From: JANOSH01 sp031415695
GTDB lineage: Bacteria; Actinomycetota; Acidimicrobiia; Acidimicrobiales; Ilumatobacteraceae
NCBI GenBank assembly: GCA_031415695.1
Contig: JANOSH010000022.1
Span: forward strand, 149,217-213,216
DNA: 64,000 nucleotides
Direction: 5' to 3'
Each line of letters begins with the position of its first letter. Positions within the stretch are counted from its first letter, which is position 1. Of this stretch, positions 35,517 to 44,254 are shown piece by piece. The position numbers were made by a program, and so were the translations under genes. The notes under the pieces are model-generated. The model saw nothing but the letters and a program-made list of their open reading frames with translations, was not told the origin of the DNA and made no database searches.

Positions 35517-37360
35517 CCGACGACCAACCCACCGAACCGAATCCCCGGGGCTTGCTCACAGCACTACGAACCTGCCGCCTAGCGATCGACCTCGTGGCCG
35601 GCGCGGCACGCCGCGAGCTGATCGTCACGGTCGTGTTGTCATTGGTGGGCGGGGTGCTAACCGCCGCCGAACTGCTCGTTGGGCGTCGCCTCGTTTCCCT
35701 GCTCGTGGCCGCTGACAGGGCCGCCAGCAACGCCCCATCCACGACCACGTCCACGACCACGGCCGGAGACCTTGTGCCCTGGTTGTTGGCGCTGGCCGCA
35801 CTGCTCATCGCCGGATCCCTCGTTACCGCTGCGGTGTCCGAGATCCGGCTCCTCCTCAACGAACTGGTCTACCAACGCGCCGTCAGCCAACTGCTCGAAG
35901 CCGCCACCGCGGCCGAGTTGGAAACCTTCGATGATCCCGACTTCCACGACAGCATTCAGCGGGCCCGCGAAAGCGCTAACCAATACGCATGGCAAGTCGT
36001 GTGGGGCATGGTCACGTTGCTCACCACTGCCCTCACCGTCGCCGCCGTCGGGGTCGTGCTGCTGACCGTCGCCCCGCTGCTCGTACCGGTAGCCCTGATT
36101 GCCTACATACCCATCGCTCTCGTCAGCATTCGCAACACGCGGGCGCTGTATCAACTGCACTTCGGGCTCGCCGAGCTCGACCGCGATCGGGCGTACCACG
36201 AACGGCTGCTCACCGGTCGGCTCGAAGCCAAAGAGGTGCGGGCCTTCGGGCTGGCCCCCTGGCTGCGCGCCCGCCACGACGCCCTGTTCACCGAACGGAT
36301 CGCCCGCACCCGCAAGGTGCTCGGCCGGCGAACTGCGTTAGCCCTACTCGGCTCGTCGGTCACGTCGGCCATGTTGGTGTTTGCCCTCGCCGTCGTCGCG
36401 TTCCTTACACTTGACAATCGTCTCCGGGTCGCCGACGCTGCCGTGGCCGTCGTCGCCTTTCGACAACTGAGCTCGCGCCTGGCCAGTATGGGCAACGCCA
36501 TGACATCGATGTTCGAAGGCGTCACGTTCCTGCGCAACTTTGAATCCTTCCGCCGCCTGGTGCCCACCCGCCGCGAACCGGTCGCCGCCGTCACGCCGCC
36601 CCGCCGACCGTCCACCATCACCGTCGAAGGGCTCAGCTACCACTATCCAGCCGGAGACACCCCGGCTCTCAGCGCCATCAACCTCACGCTTCGACCCGGC
36701 CAAGTGGTAGCCATCGTCGGGCCCAACGGATCGGGCAAGAGCACCCTGGCCAAGCTGTTGTGCGGGCTGCTGCCCCCCACCTCGGGGGCTATCCGCTGGG
36801 ACGATGTCAACATTGCCGACGCCCACCCTGAACACGTGCGCGCGCTCGTCGCCCCCGTATTCCAGGACTACACCCGGTATGAACACACCGCCCGCGAAGC
36901 CATCGGGTTCGGCAACCTCGCCAACATCGACAACGTCGACGCCATCACCACCGCCGCCCACCAAGCCGGGGCCGACACGTTCCTACAGTCGCTGCCCAAC
37001 GGGTACGACACCCGGCTCTCAACGGCCTTTGCCGGAGGGGTAGACCTATCGGTCGGCCAGTGGCAACGCCTCGCCATCGCCCGCGCCTTCCTGCGAGACG
37101 CCCCGCTCGTCGTGATGGACGAACCCGCCGCCTCGCTTGATCCCCGCGCCGAAGTAGACCTGTTTGAACGACTCCACGAACTCGGCCAAAACCGCATGGT
37201 GGTGTTCATCTCGCACCGCTTCGCCACCGTCAAACGAGCCGACCACATCTTGGTACTGCTCGACGGGCACGTGGCCGAGGAAGGTACCCACGACGACCTC
37301 ATGGCCCACCGCGGCGTCTACCACGATCTCTACACCCTGCAAGCCGCCCAGTTCGGCTAG
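35513..37360 (+). CDS. ABC transporter with fused permease and ATPase (putative lasso exporter)
   Basis: The protein has 615 residues. The N-terminal half holds about six membrane helices (for example LVPWLLALAALLIAGSLVTA and LTTALTVAAVGVVLLTVAPL). The ATPase half has Walker A GPNGSGKSTLAKLL, signature LSVGQWQRLAIARAF and Walker B PLVVMDEPAASLD. This is a half-transporter that works as a homodimer, as in lasso D proteins that export the mature peptide and give self-immunity. No peptidase C39 domain is present. It is divergent from the B1 gene. It is the only exporter in the locus. Confidence 0.88.
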   Translation: MTDDQPTEPNPRGLLTALRTCRLAIDLVAGAARRELIVTVVLSLVGGVLTAAELLVGRRLVSLLVAADRAASNAPSTTTSTTTAGDLVPWLLALAALLIAGSLVTAAVSEIRLLLNELVYQRAVSQLLEAATAAELETFDDPDFHDSIQRARESANQYAWQVVWGMVTLLTTALTVAAVGVVLLTVAPLLVPVALIAYIPIALVSIRNTRALYQLHFGLAELDRDRAYHERLLTGRLEAKEVRAFGLAPWLRARHDALFTERIARTRKVLGRRTALALLGSSVTSAMLVFALAVVAFLTLDNRLRVADAAVAVVAFRQLSSRLASMGNAMTSMFEGVTFLRNFESFRRLVPTRREPVAAVTPPRRPSTITVEGLSYHYPAGDTPALSAINLTLRPGQVVAIVGPNGSGKSTLAKLLCGLLPPTSGAIRWDDVNIADAHPEHVRALVAPVFQDYTRYEHTAREAIGFGNLANIDNVDAITTAAHQAGADTFLQSLPNGYDTRLSTAFAGGVDLSVGQWQRLAIARAFLRDAPLVVMDEPAASLDPRAEVDLFERLHELGQNRMVVFISHRFATVKRADHILVLLDGHVAEEGTHDDLMAHRGVYHDLYTLQAAQFG

Positions 37361-37466
37361 CGGTCGTGCGTTCAACGTCGTGTCTTGGTCTGGTCAAGAC
37401 TCGTCGAGGCCAATCATCGCACGAGCCCGGGCGTCAAACATCACTAATATCACCTCAAACATAACT

Positions 37467-37493
37467 AATGTTACTTTCGACGGTAGTAACATT
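37467..37493. promoter_or_regulatory. Perfect 9-bp inverted repeat at the AlbA-type gene start
   Basis: AATGTTACT at 37467..37475 and AGTAACATT at 37485..37493 are perfect inverted repeats separated by 9 bases. The right arm ends just before the GTG/ATG start codons. The surroundings are unusually AT-rich for this window. The position suggests an operator for autoregulation or a hairpin that masks the ribosome-binding region. Confidence 0.7.
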
Positions 37494-37498
37494 TTGTG

Positions 37499-38962
37499 AT
37501 GTTTGATGTCACGTCCATGGTCCGGCGCCTTCGAGCCGAGAATTCCGACTCTCAGAGTGTCGAAGCTAAATCCGCTGCAGGCGGTGTGCCCTCATCAATA
37601 GCAACGACGCTCTCAGCTTTCGCAAATATGCCCGGCGGAGGCGACATCGTGCTCGGCCTAGATGAGCGCAGCGGCTTTGCCGTCGTGCCCATCGACATTT
37701 CGGCGCTGAAGAAGGCCATTGCATCAATCGCCCGTCAGGCAGTAAAGCCACCGGTCACCATCGAGTTTGCGGAAGCTGACTTCGAAGGCGAGAGGCTTCT
37801 GATCATTCAAGTGTCCGAGATGTCGACCTCGGCCAAGCCGTGCGTTGTGAAGCGAACGGGCCGGGCCTACCTGAGATCGTGGGACGGAGACTTTGAACTC
37901 TCGGAGGTCGAACTTCAAGGACTTCTCGTGAATCGAACCCAACCACGATTTGACACCCGACCGATCGACACGGCGACTCGAGACGACCTGCAGCCCGACC
38001 TAATGGCCGACTACTTGCTCACAGCGAGGCTCACGGACCGCGGGCTGGCCCGGCTTGCCGACGACGAACTCGTCCTACGCAAGACCGGTGTCGTAACCGT
38101 CGCTGGAACGCCGAGTGTGGCTGGTTTGCTCGCTCTTGGCGAATACCCGCAGGAGTGGTTTCCCAACTATGTAATTCAGGCAGCAGCAAGTCCGGAGCCC
38201 GGGTCTCCTGCGGGCACAAGAGTCGGGGATATCGCCCGATTCTCTGGACCCCTGCCACAGATGATCGACGATGCCCTTATATGGGTCGCAACCCACAGCC
38301 GTCACCGGATCGTTGATTCGGCGGATGGTCGGGTGCGTGATCAGTTCGACTTTCCGCCGAGTGCCGTCCGAGAGTTGCTTTCAAACGCTCTCGTTCACCG
38401 AGACCTCGCCGAATGGTCTTGGTCGCGAGCCATTGAACTGCGGATAACCGATACCGAACTTAGACTGACTAACCCTGGCGGACTATATGGCCTGACAGTC
38501 GCCCGCTTGCTTACCAACCAGTTGACATCGGCTCGAAACCTCACGCTCACCCGGATATGCCAATACATCAAGCTGCGAGACGGACGAGTGGTCGAGGCGC
38601 TGGCCACTGGGATTCCCAAGATTCTCGAGGCGACCGTTGGTGACGGATTGCCTGCTCCTCGGTTTTTTGATCAGGCGATCAGCTTCACGGCCATCCTTAC
38701 CCGGCCTGCCGGTTTGGCAACCACACCGCAGGTCAGCGCGGCGCCGAGAGAGCAAACGACCATCCCAGTGGTGACCGGCGCTGAACGCCGTGTGCTTGAC
38801 GCTTTGGGTTGGAAAGCGCACACGCTAGTACCGCTCGCGAGTGCGACGCTCATGAGCCCACAGACGCTTCGTAAGCACCTACGGAACCTTCGCTCCAAAG
38901 GTCTAGTGGAAATGGACGGTGGCAGTGGCCAGCGCAAAACCACATATCGCCAAACTCCATAG
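37499..38962 (+). CDS. AlbA_2/Schlafen-domain regulator with ATPase-like C-terminal region
   Basis: A GTG at 37496 directly precedes the ATG at 37499; either gives about 487 residues. The N-terminal domain has VEAKSAAGGVPSSIATTLSA and FANMPGGGDIVLGLDE, the AlbA_2 (Schlafen-like) nucleic-acid-binding signature. The middle resembles the GHKL-like HATPase_c_4 domain (VRELLSNALVHRDLAEWSWS, LRLTNPGGLYGLTV). The C-terminus is a winged-helix segment (LMSPQTLRKHLRNLRSKGLV). Such proteins are often called RecG-related regulators or transcriptional regulators and are common in defence islands. The inverted repeat at its start suggests autoregulation. Confidence 0.83.
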   Translation: MFDVTSMVRRLRAENSDSQSVEAKSAAGGVPSSIATTLSAFANMPGGGDIVLGLDERSGFAVVPIDISALKKAIASIARQAVKPPVTIEFAEADFEGERLLIIQVSEMSTSAKPCVVKRTGRAYLRSWDGDFELSEVELQGLLVNRTQPRFDTRPIDTATRDDLQPDLMADYLLTARLTDRGLARLADDELVLRKTGVVTVAGTPSVAGLLALGEYPQEWFPNYVIQAAASPEPGSPAGTRVGDIARFSGPLPQMIDDALIWVATHSRHRIVDSADGRVRDQFDFPPSAVRELLSNALVHRDLAEWSWSRAIELRITDTELRLTNPGGLYGLTVARLLTNQLTSARNLTLTRICQYIKLRDGRVVEALATGIPKILEATVGDGLPAPRFFDQAISFTAILTRPAGLATTPQVSAAPREQTTIPVVTGAERRVLDALGWKAHTLVPLASATLMSPQTLRKHLRNLRSKGLVEMDGGSGQRKTTYRQTP

Positions 38963-39031
38963 GTCGTCCATCCGTGCCGGCCGTTAGCGGCCACACCTCA
39001 AACCCACGACGACTGATGGCCAACCGCGCGC

Positions 39032-40063
39032 CTACTTCGCGACGTCCAATTTCTCGAGGAACGCCACGGTCGAAGCAATCTGTTCCAGGCCGCTCGGTGT
39101 TTCCAGCCGCCACACCGCCACGCCGCTCGCCACGTCGGCCAAAAGCCCAAACGACCGGCGGGCGATGTCGGCCGGTTTGGCCGCCAGCCGAAATGCGTGC
39201 TGTTCGATCTCCCGCACGCTCTGGCCAAACCCGAGCCGATAAGCGATTACCGGTTGCCCCGATGTGCGGCCCAGGACATACACGCCACCGATCGGCGTGA
39301 CACCCGACGCCATACGCATCGCCGCGCCATCAACGGCGAAGCGGCGCTTATCGTTACCCAACGACATCGGCGCGCCCGGCGCAACACCGGGCAACACCGC
39401 CCGGGCCGAATCGGGCAACAACCGCACCCCGGCATACCCCGGTACGGCGCACGGCACACCGTCGACGAATATCACCCGCACACCATCGTCGTCGAGCAGC
39501 GGCCACCCTCGGGCCGCCAACGCTGTCGCCAGCGTGCTCTTGCCCGCCCCAGTGGTGCCGATAAACACGTGCGCCCGCCCACTAGGCCCTACCGCCCCCG
39601 CCGCATGCAGCATGAGGTCACCACGCAAGGCAATGACCCGCGGCAACACATGGTCCAACACCAGATGGGCCACCAACGAGGGATCGTTAGCCTCGTCGTG
39701 CACCAACGTGATGGTTGTCGTCGATACCTCGAACGCGGCCGCACCCGGGAACTCAACCACCAGCGTGTCGAGAATCCAATGCTCGATCACCCACGGATCA
39801 TCCAAGTTGTCGGGTCGGCTGTGGAGCGCCCCGTCGCCGACCCGGGCTGCGGACCAATCCTTAAGCGCCACCCGATATGCAACATCGGCCGGCTCAGCTT
39901 GGCCCAGTACCGCCGTCGGCAAAGCCACGGGGCTCGATACCACAAGCCCGTGCACCCGGTAGACAAATTGGTCGGTCGATGCGCTAATCAGAACACCCTT
40001 GTATAGCCGACTGACTGCGCACCGACCATACGGCTCAACGAATGAACTTGGCCACGAACACAT
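39032..40063 (-). CDS. HPr kinase-like protein
   Basis: The frame is open up to 40120; I use the ATG at 40063, but the first 25 residues do not look conserved, so the true start is uncertain. Near the N-terminus is QFVYRVHGLVVSSPVALP, usual for this family. The P-loop is VFIGTTGAGKSTLATALAAR and the acidic motif WPLLDDDGVRVIF. The length of about 340 residues is normal. It lies downstream of the lasso region, facing the AlbA-type gene. It may phosphorylate a RiPP precursor or a polysaccharide-related substrate; the context does not decide. Confidence 0.77.
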   Translation of the reverse strand: MCSWPSSFVEPYGRCAVSRLYKGVLISASTDQFVYRVHGLVVSSPVALPTAVLGQAEPADVAYRVALKDWSAARVGDGALHSRPDNLDDPWVIEHWILDTLVVEFPGAAAFEVSTTTITLVHDEANDPSLVAHLVLDHVLPRVIALRGDLMLHAAGAVGPSGRAHVFIGTTGAGKSTLATALAARGWPLLDDDGVRVIFVDGVPCAVPGYAGVRLLPDSARAVLPGVAPGAPMSLGNDKRRFAVDGAAMRMASGVTPIGGVYVLGRTSGQPVIAYRLGFGQSVREIEQHAFRLAAKPADIARRSFGLLADVASGVAVWRLETPSGLEQIASTVAFLEKLDVAK

Positions 40064-40514
40064 CGGTGTTGCGGCCGATCCTGTTGCAAATGGATGTGCC
40101 AGCCGTCGGTGCGAGCGCACGCTTGGAAGACAGCGTTGGCGAAAAAGCGCAGGTTTCGCTTCGTCGCCGAGCGGTTGGTGCGGTCTTCACGCCTCACGCA
40201 CCGGACAACTCCAGCTGTGAAGAGCGCCGACGCGGCGATCGGCTGGCTGCCGCCGTCAGCGCTGGCAAGCTCGATGCGTTGCTCAACGACGTCCGTATCG
40301 CAGACTCAGGCGTAGTGGCCGCCGCGTTGCGCGGCGCCGCCGTGGACGAGAACCCGTCGACCACTTCTCTCCCAACATCGTGATCTGGATCGTTGACGAC
40401 GAACTCTGGCCATTCATCGATCGAGTCGCGCCTGCGGTGATCGCCCTCGTTGATCTCGCATCCGAGAACGACCACCGCTCAGCTCGCGAACTGCTCTCCG
40501 AGATGCAGGCGTAA
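40064..40514 (+). other. Stretch with degenerate small frames, no recognised gene
   Basis: A forward frame ends at 40383 and another begins with an overlapping GTG at 40380 and ends at 40514. Read with a shift near 40345, the sequence gives VDHFSPNIVIWIVDDELWPF and then ALVDLASENDHRSARELLSE. This looks like the C-terminal half of a small helical protein broken by a frameshift. I do not recognise the family. It sits at the edge of the toxin-antitoxin island. Confidence 0.4.
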
Positions 40515-40519
40515 CTGAT

Positions 40520-40931
40520 ATGACCGCCGACCGATCGACACCGATCGTGGTCGATCTCACGCGCCACCTAACGCCCGCCGGGCATCGCTGCCTGGGAAGC
40601 TATCGATGAACTAGCGAAAGCTGTTCCCATCGGCCGGTGGGCGGTAGTCGGCGGCATGATGGTCACAATCCACGGGCAGCGATTCGGGACGAGAGACCAT
40701 ATCGCACCACCGCCGACGGCGACATCGTGGTCGACGTCCGTTCGTTCGGCCGTCATCATCACAGCCAAGGTTGCAACCAGATGGGCTGAACTCACCCAGG
40801 CTGTAGTTAGCGACCTAGACACAGTGCAACTTGGCACTGTTCGCAGCTACTTTGATGCGGAGGGCCCTCGAACTCTGTCACAGCCCCTGTTTACCATTTC
40901 GACAAGACGTGCAAGATCGGCACGAAAGTAG
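40520..40931 (+). pseudogene. AbiEii-like nucleotidyltransferase remnant
   Basis: One frame reads AKAVPIGRWAVVGGMMVTIH and GQRFG; after a frameshift near 40680 another reads YRTTADGDIVVDVRSFGRHH. Together these match the start of AbiEii-type or minimal nucleotidyltransferases (GG-x-M-x-H, then TxDxDIVV). The next part returns to the first frame and ends at a TAG at about 40931. Frameshifts and the short length mean it is not functional as read. Genes of this type are often antitoxin-toxin partners, which suits the island. Confidence 0.6.
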
Positions 40932-40962
40932 CTTGAACCAATAAGTAGTGGGGGCTTATACT

Positions 40963-41340
40963 GTGCTGGAATGGGAAATCGAGTACACAGACCAGTTCGA
41001 ACGCTGGTGGAACGACCTGTCGGAGGAACAGCAAGAAGCGCTCGACGACCGCATCATGCTGCTTGCCGAGACCGGTCCACGACTGAAGCGGCCGATCGTC
41101 GGCGACATCAAGGCTTCCCGACACCCGAACATGAAAGAGCTCAGAATCTCGAAGGCCGGGTCGCTTCGCGTTCTGTTGGCGTTCGATCCGAGACGTCATG
41201 CAATCCTGCTCATCGGAGGCGACAAGTCCGGCGCCTGGACCGAGTGGTACGAGCGGGCCATTCCGATTGCTGACGACCTGTATGACATCCACATCAACGA
41301 GCTCGATCGAGCCGAACAAGAGCCCGAAAGGAACGAGTAA
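40963..41340 (+). CDS. HigB/Gp49-like RelE-family toxin
   Basis: The start is either GTG at 40963 (VLEWEIEYTDQFERWWNDL) or GTG at 40948. The protein of about 125 residues has the RelE/ParE-like fold pattern of HigB-type toxins with KRPIVGDIKASRHPNMKELR, SLRVLLAFDPRRHAILLIGG and DKSGAWTEWYERAIPIADDL. It is expected to be an mRNA interferase. Its stop overlaps the ATG of the antitoxin (TAATG), the toxin-first order of HigBA loci. Confidence 0.88.
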   Translation: MLEWEIEYTDQFERWWNDLSEEQQEALDDRIMLLAETGPRLKRPIVGDIKASRHPNMKELRISKAGSLRVLLAFDPRRHAILLIGGDKSGAWTEWYERAIPIADDLYDIHINELDRAEQEPERNE

Positions 41341-41666
41341 TGTCCACCAAGAAGTACCGCGTATTGCACGAGCGGGTTGCCGCCCGTGCGGGGGCGCCGC
41401 AGCGTCTCGCTGCGCTTCGCACCGACACGCTGGCCGAGATCGGCCTCTACGAGCTGCGTCGCGCGCTCGACCAGTCGCAGGGCGAGCTTGCTAATGCAGT
41501 TGGCATCACCCAGTCGGCCATCTCACAGATCGAGCGGGGCGCCGACATCAAAGTGTCGACGCTACGCAACTACATAGAAGGCCTCGGCGGCCAGTTGAGA
41601 GTGCTTGCCGTCTTCGAATCGGGCGGCAACGAAACAGCTGTACCCATCCGGCTTGGCGCAGCATAG
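41340..41666 (+). CDS. HigA-like XRE-family antitoxin
   Basis: The protein has 108 residues. The helix-turn-helix is LRRALDQSQGELANAVGITQ followed by SAISQIERGADIKVSTLRNY. It belongs to the XRE family of antitoxins with the HTH in the second half, and should bind both the preceding toxin and the operon promoter. It overlaps the toxin stop by one base. The DNA that follows is a broken nucleotidyltransferase. Confidence 0.88.
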   Translation: MSTKKYRVLHERVAARAGAPQRLAALRTDTLAEIGLYELRRALDQSQGELANAVGITQSAISQIERGADIKVSTLRNYIEGLGGQLRVLAVFESGGNETAVPIRLGAA

Positions 41667-41679
41667 GCCCGCCAGACGC

Positions 41680-42450
41680 CCATTGGCTGGCGGACACATT
41701 GCCGTCGAGCTCATCGACGACGCGTTCAGCCGAAAGGCCCAACCACCACCCGTACGTTGTACGTCTGCGAGCCTCGCTTCCCGGCCGTTTTCGAGCGTGC
41801 CTCGCAGGTGGCCGTCTCACTGGGGTTTCCTACCTCGCTCCAACCCGTCCGGCGCTATCGCTGATTTGCGCTTCGAAGGCCAGGAACACACGCTCACCCG
41901 ACCGACCGACCAGGTGTCGCTCGACCTGCACCGCACCTTCCATCTACTACCCCGCGCCGCCCAGCTCATGCCCGTGTTGTGGCCCCGCCACGACGAGTTG
42001 CTGCTCAACGCCGTGGCAGTACCTGTCCCCGATGCCGCGTCGGTTGGGCTTCTCGTACTGCTACACGCTAAGACCGCAGGCCACCGCTCCAGCCCCCTCG
42101 AGCGCCTGAGCCGACGTTGCCCGAGTCGTCGAACGACTTGCGGGCGACGCGTGGCCAGCGTTGGCCGCCATGGCCCGAGCGTTGGGCGTCGAGCGGTCGA
42201 TCGTGGCCGTACTGCGCGAGCGCGGCGGCGCACCCGGAACGCAACTCGCCCGTTCTCACTTCCCCGATATCAAACCCGACCGATGGCTCACCGCCCATCT
42301 ACAAACCGGAAGCATCGCCGCGTTCCAAGTCTGCAAACTGCGCCAGTGCTCGTGTATGAGCGGCTCCAAAACCCTCCCGTATAGCTGTACATGCGCGCTC
42401 TGTAGCTTCCCGCGCTACGGAGCGACACACGTACCAGGAGTGTCTCGAAA
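41680..42450 (+). pseudogene. Broken nucleotidyltransferase, N-terminal and middle parts
   Basis: In different frames the sequence encodes FERASQVAVSLGFPTSLQPV, then LRFEGQEHTLTRPTDQVSLD with LHRTFHLLPRAAQL, ASVGLLVLLHAKTAG and finally ALGVERSIVAVLRERGGAPG with PDRWLTAHLQTGSIAAFQV. The same order occurs in the intact gene at 25893..26909. Stops and frame changes near 41863 and 42110 show it is dead. The matching C-terminal piece lies at 43455..43585, separated by a toxin-antitoxin module. Confidence 0.78.
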
Positions 42451-42535
42451 ACCTTGTCCTACCCCCTACGTACCCTGGAACACGATGGCACCAACGACCA
42501 ATTCAACCGAACCGACCACCAATCGTCAACCTTTG

Positions 42536-42563
42536 TTGACGCGTCGCCGAACGCTGATACAAT
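42536..42563 (+). promoter_or_regulatory. Promoter of the small toxin-HTH pair, apparently leaderless
   Basis: TTGACG at 42536..42541 and TACAAT at 42558..42563 are separated by 16 bases. The GTG start codon is at 42568, only 5 bases after the -10 hexamer. Transcription would begin at or within a base or two of the start codon. A leaderless message is therefore likely. Confidence 0.6.
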
Positions 42564-42567
42564 AATT

Positions 42568-42804
42568 GTGGACATCGATGCGAGCGCCCGCAGACACGGT
42601 GTTTCTGACAACGACATGTTGCACGCCTATCGGAACCATTGGGCAGCGTTCTCGACCGAACGACCCACCGTGACAATGTTCATCGGGCCGGCCCAAAATG
42701 GTCGGCCGCTAGAAATTGGAGTCGTCGACGACTTCAATGGAGAAGCAATCATCCACGCAATGGCCGCACGTGCCAAGTTCCTGAACGGACCACCACAACG
42801 ATGA
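42568..42804 (+). CDS. Small toxin-like protein (SARRHGVSD family)
   Basis: The protein has 78 residues, starting VDIDASARRHGVSDNDMLHA. TVTMFIGPAQNGRPLEIGVV and EAIIHAMAARAKFL follow. Actinobacteria carry many such pairs in which a protein with SARKHGIxDxD and VIHAMPxRxK motifs precedes a DNA-binding partner, and it is taken to be the toxin; the activity is not known to me. Its stop overlaps the next ATG (ATGA). A frameshifted paralogue is at 44001 and a third remnant at 45172. Confidence 0.75.
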   Translation: MDIDASARRHGVSDNDMLHAYRNHWAAFSTERPTVTMFIGPAQNGRPLEIGVVDDFNGEAIIHAMAARAKFLNGPPQR

Positions 42805-43073
42805 CACCCACACGCTCACAACTGGCTGACGAATTAAACACATGGGCCAACGACGTCGACCCAGCCGACCTCATCACCCTCGACACTTCCGCGTTGCAGG
42901 CTGTTTGCCGTCTTGCGGCGCTTCGTGAATCCGTCGAAGCCGAACTCACCCAGGCTGTACGAACCGCCCGGGCCGCAAATCGATCGTGGTCACAGATAGG
43001 CGCAATGCTTGGCGTATCCAAACAAGCCGCCCAACGAAGGTACGCCAAAAGCGCCCAAGCCGCCTACGAATAG
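42801..43073 (+). CDS. Helix-turn-helix partner of the small toxin-like protein
   Basis: The protein has 90 residues. A C-terminal helix-turn-helix is visible in TARAANRSWSQIGAMLGVSK followed by QAAQRRYAKSAQ. Its first 50 residues are helical and acidic. It is coupled to the preceding gene by a 4-bp overlap and should be the antitoxin or regulator. The paralogue at 44251 has the same tail (SWGTIGAQLGMTRQGARQRF). Confidence 0.75.
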   Translation: MTPTRSQLADELNTWANDVDPADLITLDTSALQAVCRLAALRESVEAELTQAVRTARAANRSWSQIGAMLGVSKQAAQRRYAKSAQAAYE

Positions 43074-43087
43074 CACCCAGACCGACC

Positions 43088-43585
43088 GTGCCAGACCGAG
43101 TCTTCGTTGATACGGACGTCCTCTATCCCGTTGCGCTCACCGATCTGCACGTCTCGGCAGCGCGACTGTTCGAGCCCGCCCGCATCGCCGAGTCGCTTGA
43201 GCGTCACGATGCCTTGTACCAACGAGAGCAGTACGACCGAAACGGCGTAACCCCGGCCGTCTGCGAGGCAGGGACGGTTCCGGGGTCCTCAGCCATTAGC
43301 GTAGTCCCCAGAGGCGAGGTAGTTCCTGAGATCGTCACGAACGACCGCCGATTGCGTCGCGAAATCACCAGACTCGGAACGCTGGTACAGGCACTGACGA
43401 ACGACCAGTTCGCAACGTTCATGGTTCAGCAAGTCACCCAGGCAGGTGAGCGAAGTCATCAACACCTTGGTCTGGGCCGCACGGCCTCAATGGCCCGCCA
43501 AGCGGCCGGCGGGCCCCAGCCCACAAAGCGCACGTGGCTGGTACGAGACGTGTGGGACATGCTGCGCATCGCCACCCGCCCCTGA
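43088..43585 (+). pseudogene. Chimeric PIN-domain remnant joined to a nucleotidyltransferase tail
   Basis: The frame opens VPDRVFVDTDVLYPVALTDL, a PIN N-terminus with its first Asp. The middle is scrambled. IVTNDRRLRREITRLGTLVQ with ALTNDQFATFMVQQ is a PIN C-terminus nearly identical to that at 46829..47250. After about 43455 the frame reads TKRTWLVRDVWDMLRIATRP, the C-terminus of the nucleotidyltransferase family. Three sources are thus fused in one open frame, so a working toxin is unlikely. Confidence 0.75.
43331..43455. repeat. About 125-bp repeat, near-identical to 47138..47261
   Basis: The two segments encode the C-terminal half of a PIN domain and differ, by my reading, at one substitution and one single-base indel. 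The indel changes the frame after the PIN domain. Such identity between otherwise divergent genes suggests recent gene conversion or duplication. Confidence 0.9.
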
Positions 43586-43589
43586 CCTA

Positions 43590-44000
43590 GCGATCGCCTA
43601 GCCGCTGCCGGGGCCTCGGCCCTTTCGCAAAGACGTTAGCGACCACTTGAAACAAGCCCCGCCCACGGACGCGTTCGTAACTCGTTTGCTAGCCGTCTCG
43701 TCCCAATTCTGTCCTGCGACGGGCTGCTGTCGATGGTCGATGCCGACCTCTATCAGCCGATCGTTACCCCAGCGATGCAAACCACGACCCAGACCTACTG
43801 CTCCGTGCTCGCCATGCGAGAATCCGGGTGGTCCACACCGCCTTGCCGCACGTATCGGTCAAAGCAGGGTGGGTTCGCAGCGCGTCGGTGAGCGCAAGGG
43901 AAGTGTGCGGGTCCTCGACACCTTGTCGAGCGAGGACTCGCGAGTCCACATCGTGAGGCCAAGGTTGCGAACCTCCACAGTGACAACTAGAGTTGTCGGT
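43590..44000 (+). pseudogene. Decayed toxin-antitoxin DNA including a PIN fragment at 43703..43776
   Basis: Bases 43703..43776 match the start of the PIN gene at 46829 and encode SCDGLLSMVDADLYQPIVTP after a frameshift. The rest, up to the promoter-like sequence before 44001, holds no recognisable gene on either strand. A TTGCGA and TAGAGT pair with a 17-base spacer precedes the GTG at 44001. Confidence 0.6.
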
Positions 44001-44254
44001 GTGGAGATCCTTCCGAGTGCCCGCAAGCACGGGATTTCCGACGACGACATTCGTCACGCATACGAGAATGCCATCGCTTCCATCACGGTCCCTGACCATT
44101 CGGACTTCAGTATGGTCATCGGCCCTGATCATCCGCGCAGCTCCTCTAAGTCGGCATTCTCGCTGACGACGACAACGACTATGTCATTCACGCGATGCCC
44201 GCCCGACCCAAGTACCTCAAGGTGATCCGACCGAACCGGGGCAACCAATCATGA
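44001..44254 (+). pseudogene. Frameshifted second copy of the small toxin-like gene
   Basis: The GTG at 44001 opens VEILPSARKHGISDDDIRHA and SDFSMVIGPDH. Near 44140 the frame shifts; the shifted frame reads DDDNDYVIHAMPARPKYLKV and ends in a TGA that overlaps the ATG at 44251. One indel thus inactivates a copy that was arranged exactly like 42568..42804. Its -10-like TAGAGT lies 7 bases before the GTG, again suggesting leaderless transcription. Confidence 0.75.

Noticed and set aside
40957..40962. TATACT as a -10 box for the HigB-like gene.
   Set aside because: It abuts the GTG at 40963, which would place the transcription start inside the gene, unless translation starts later; the evidence is too weak to call.
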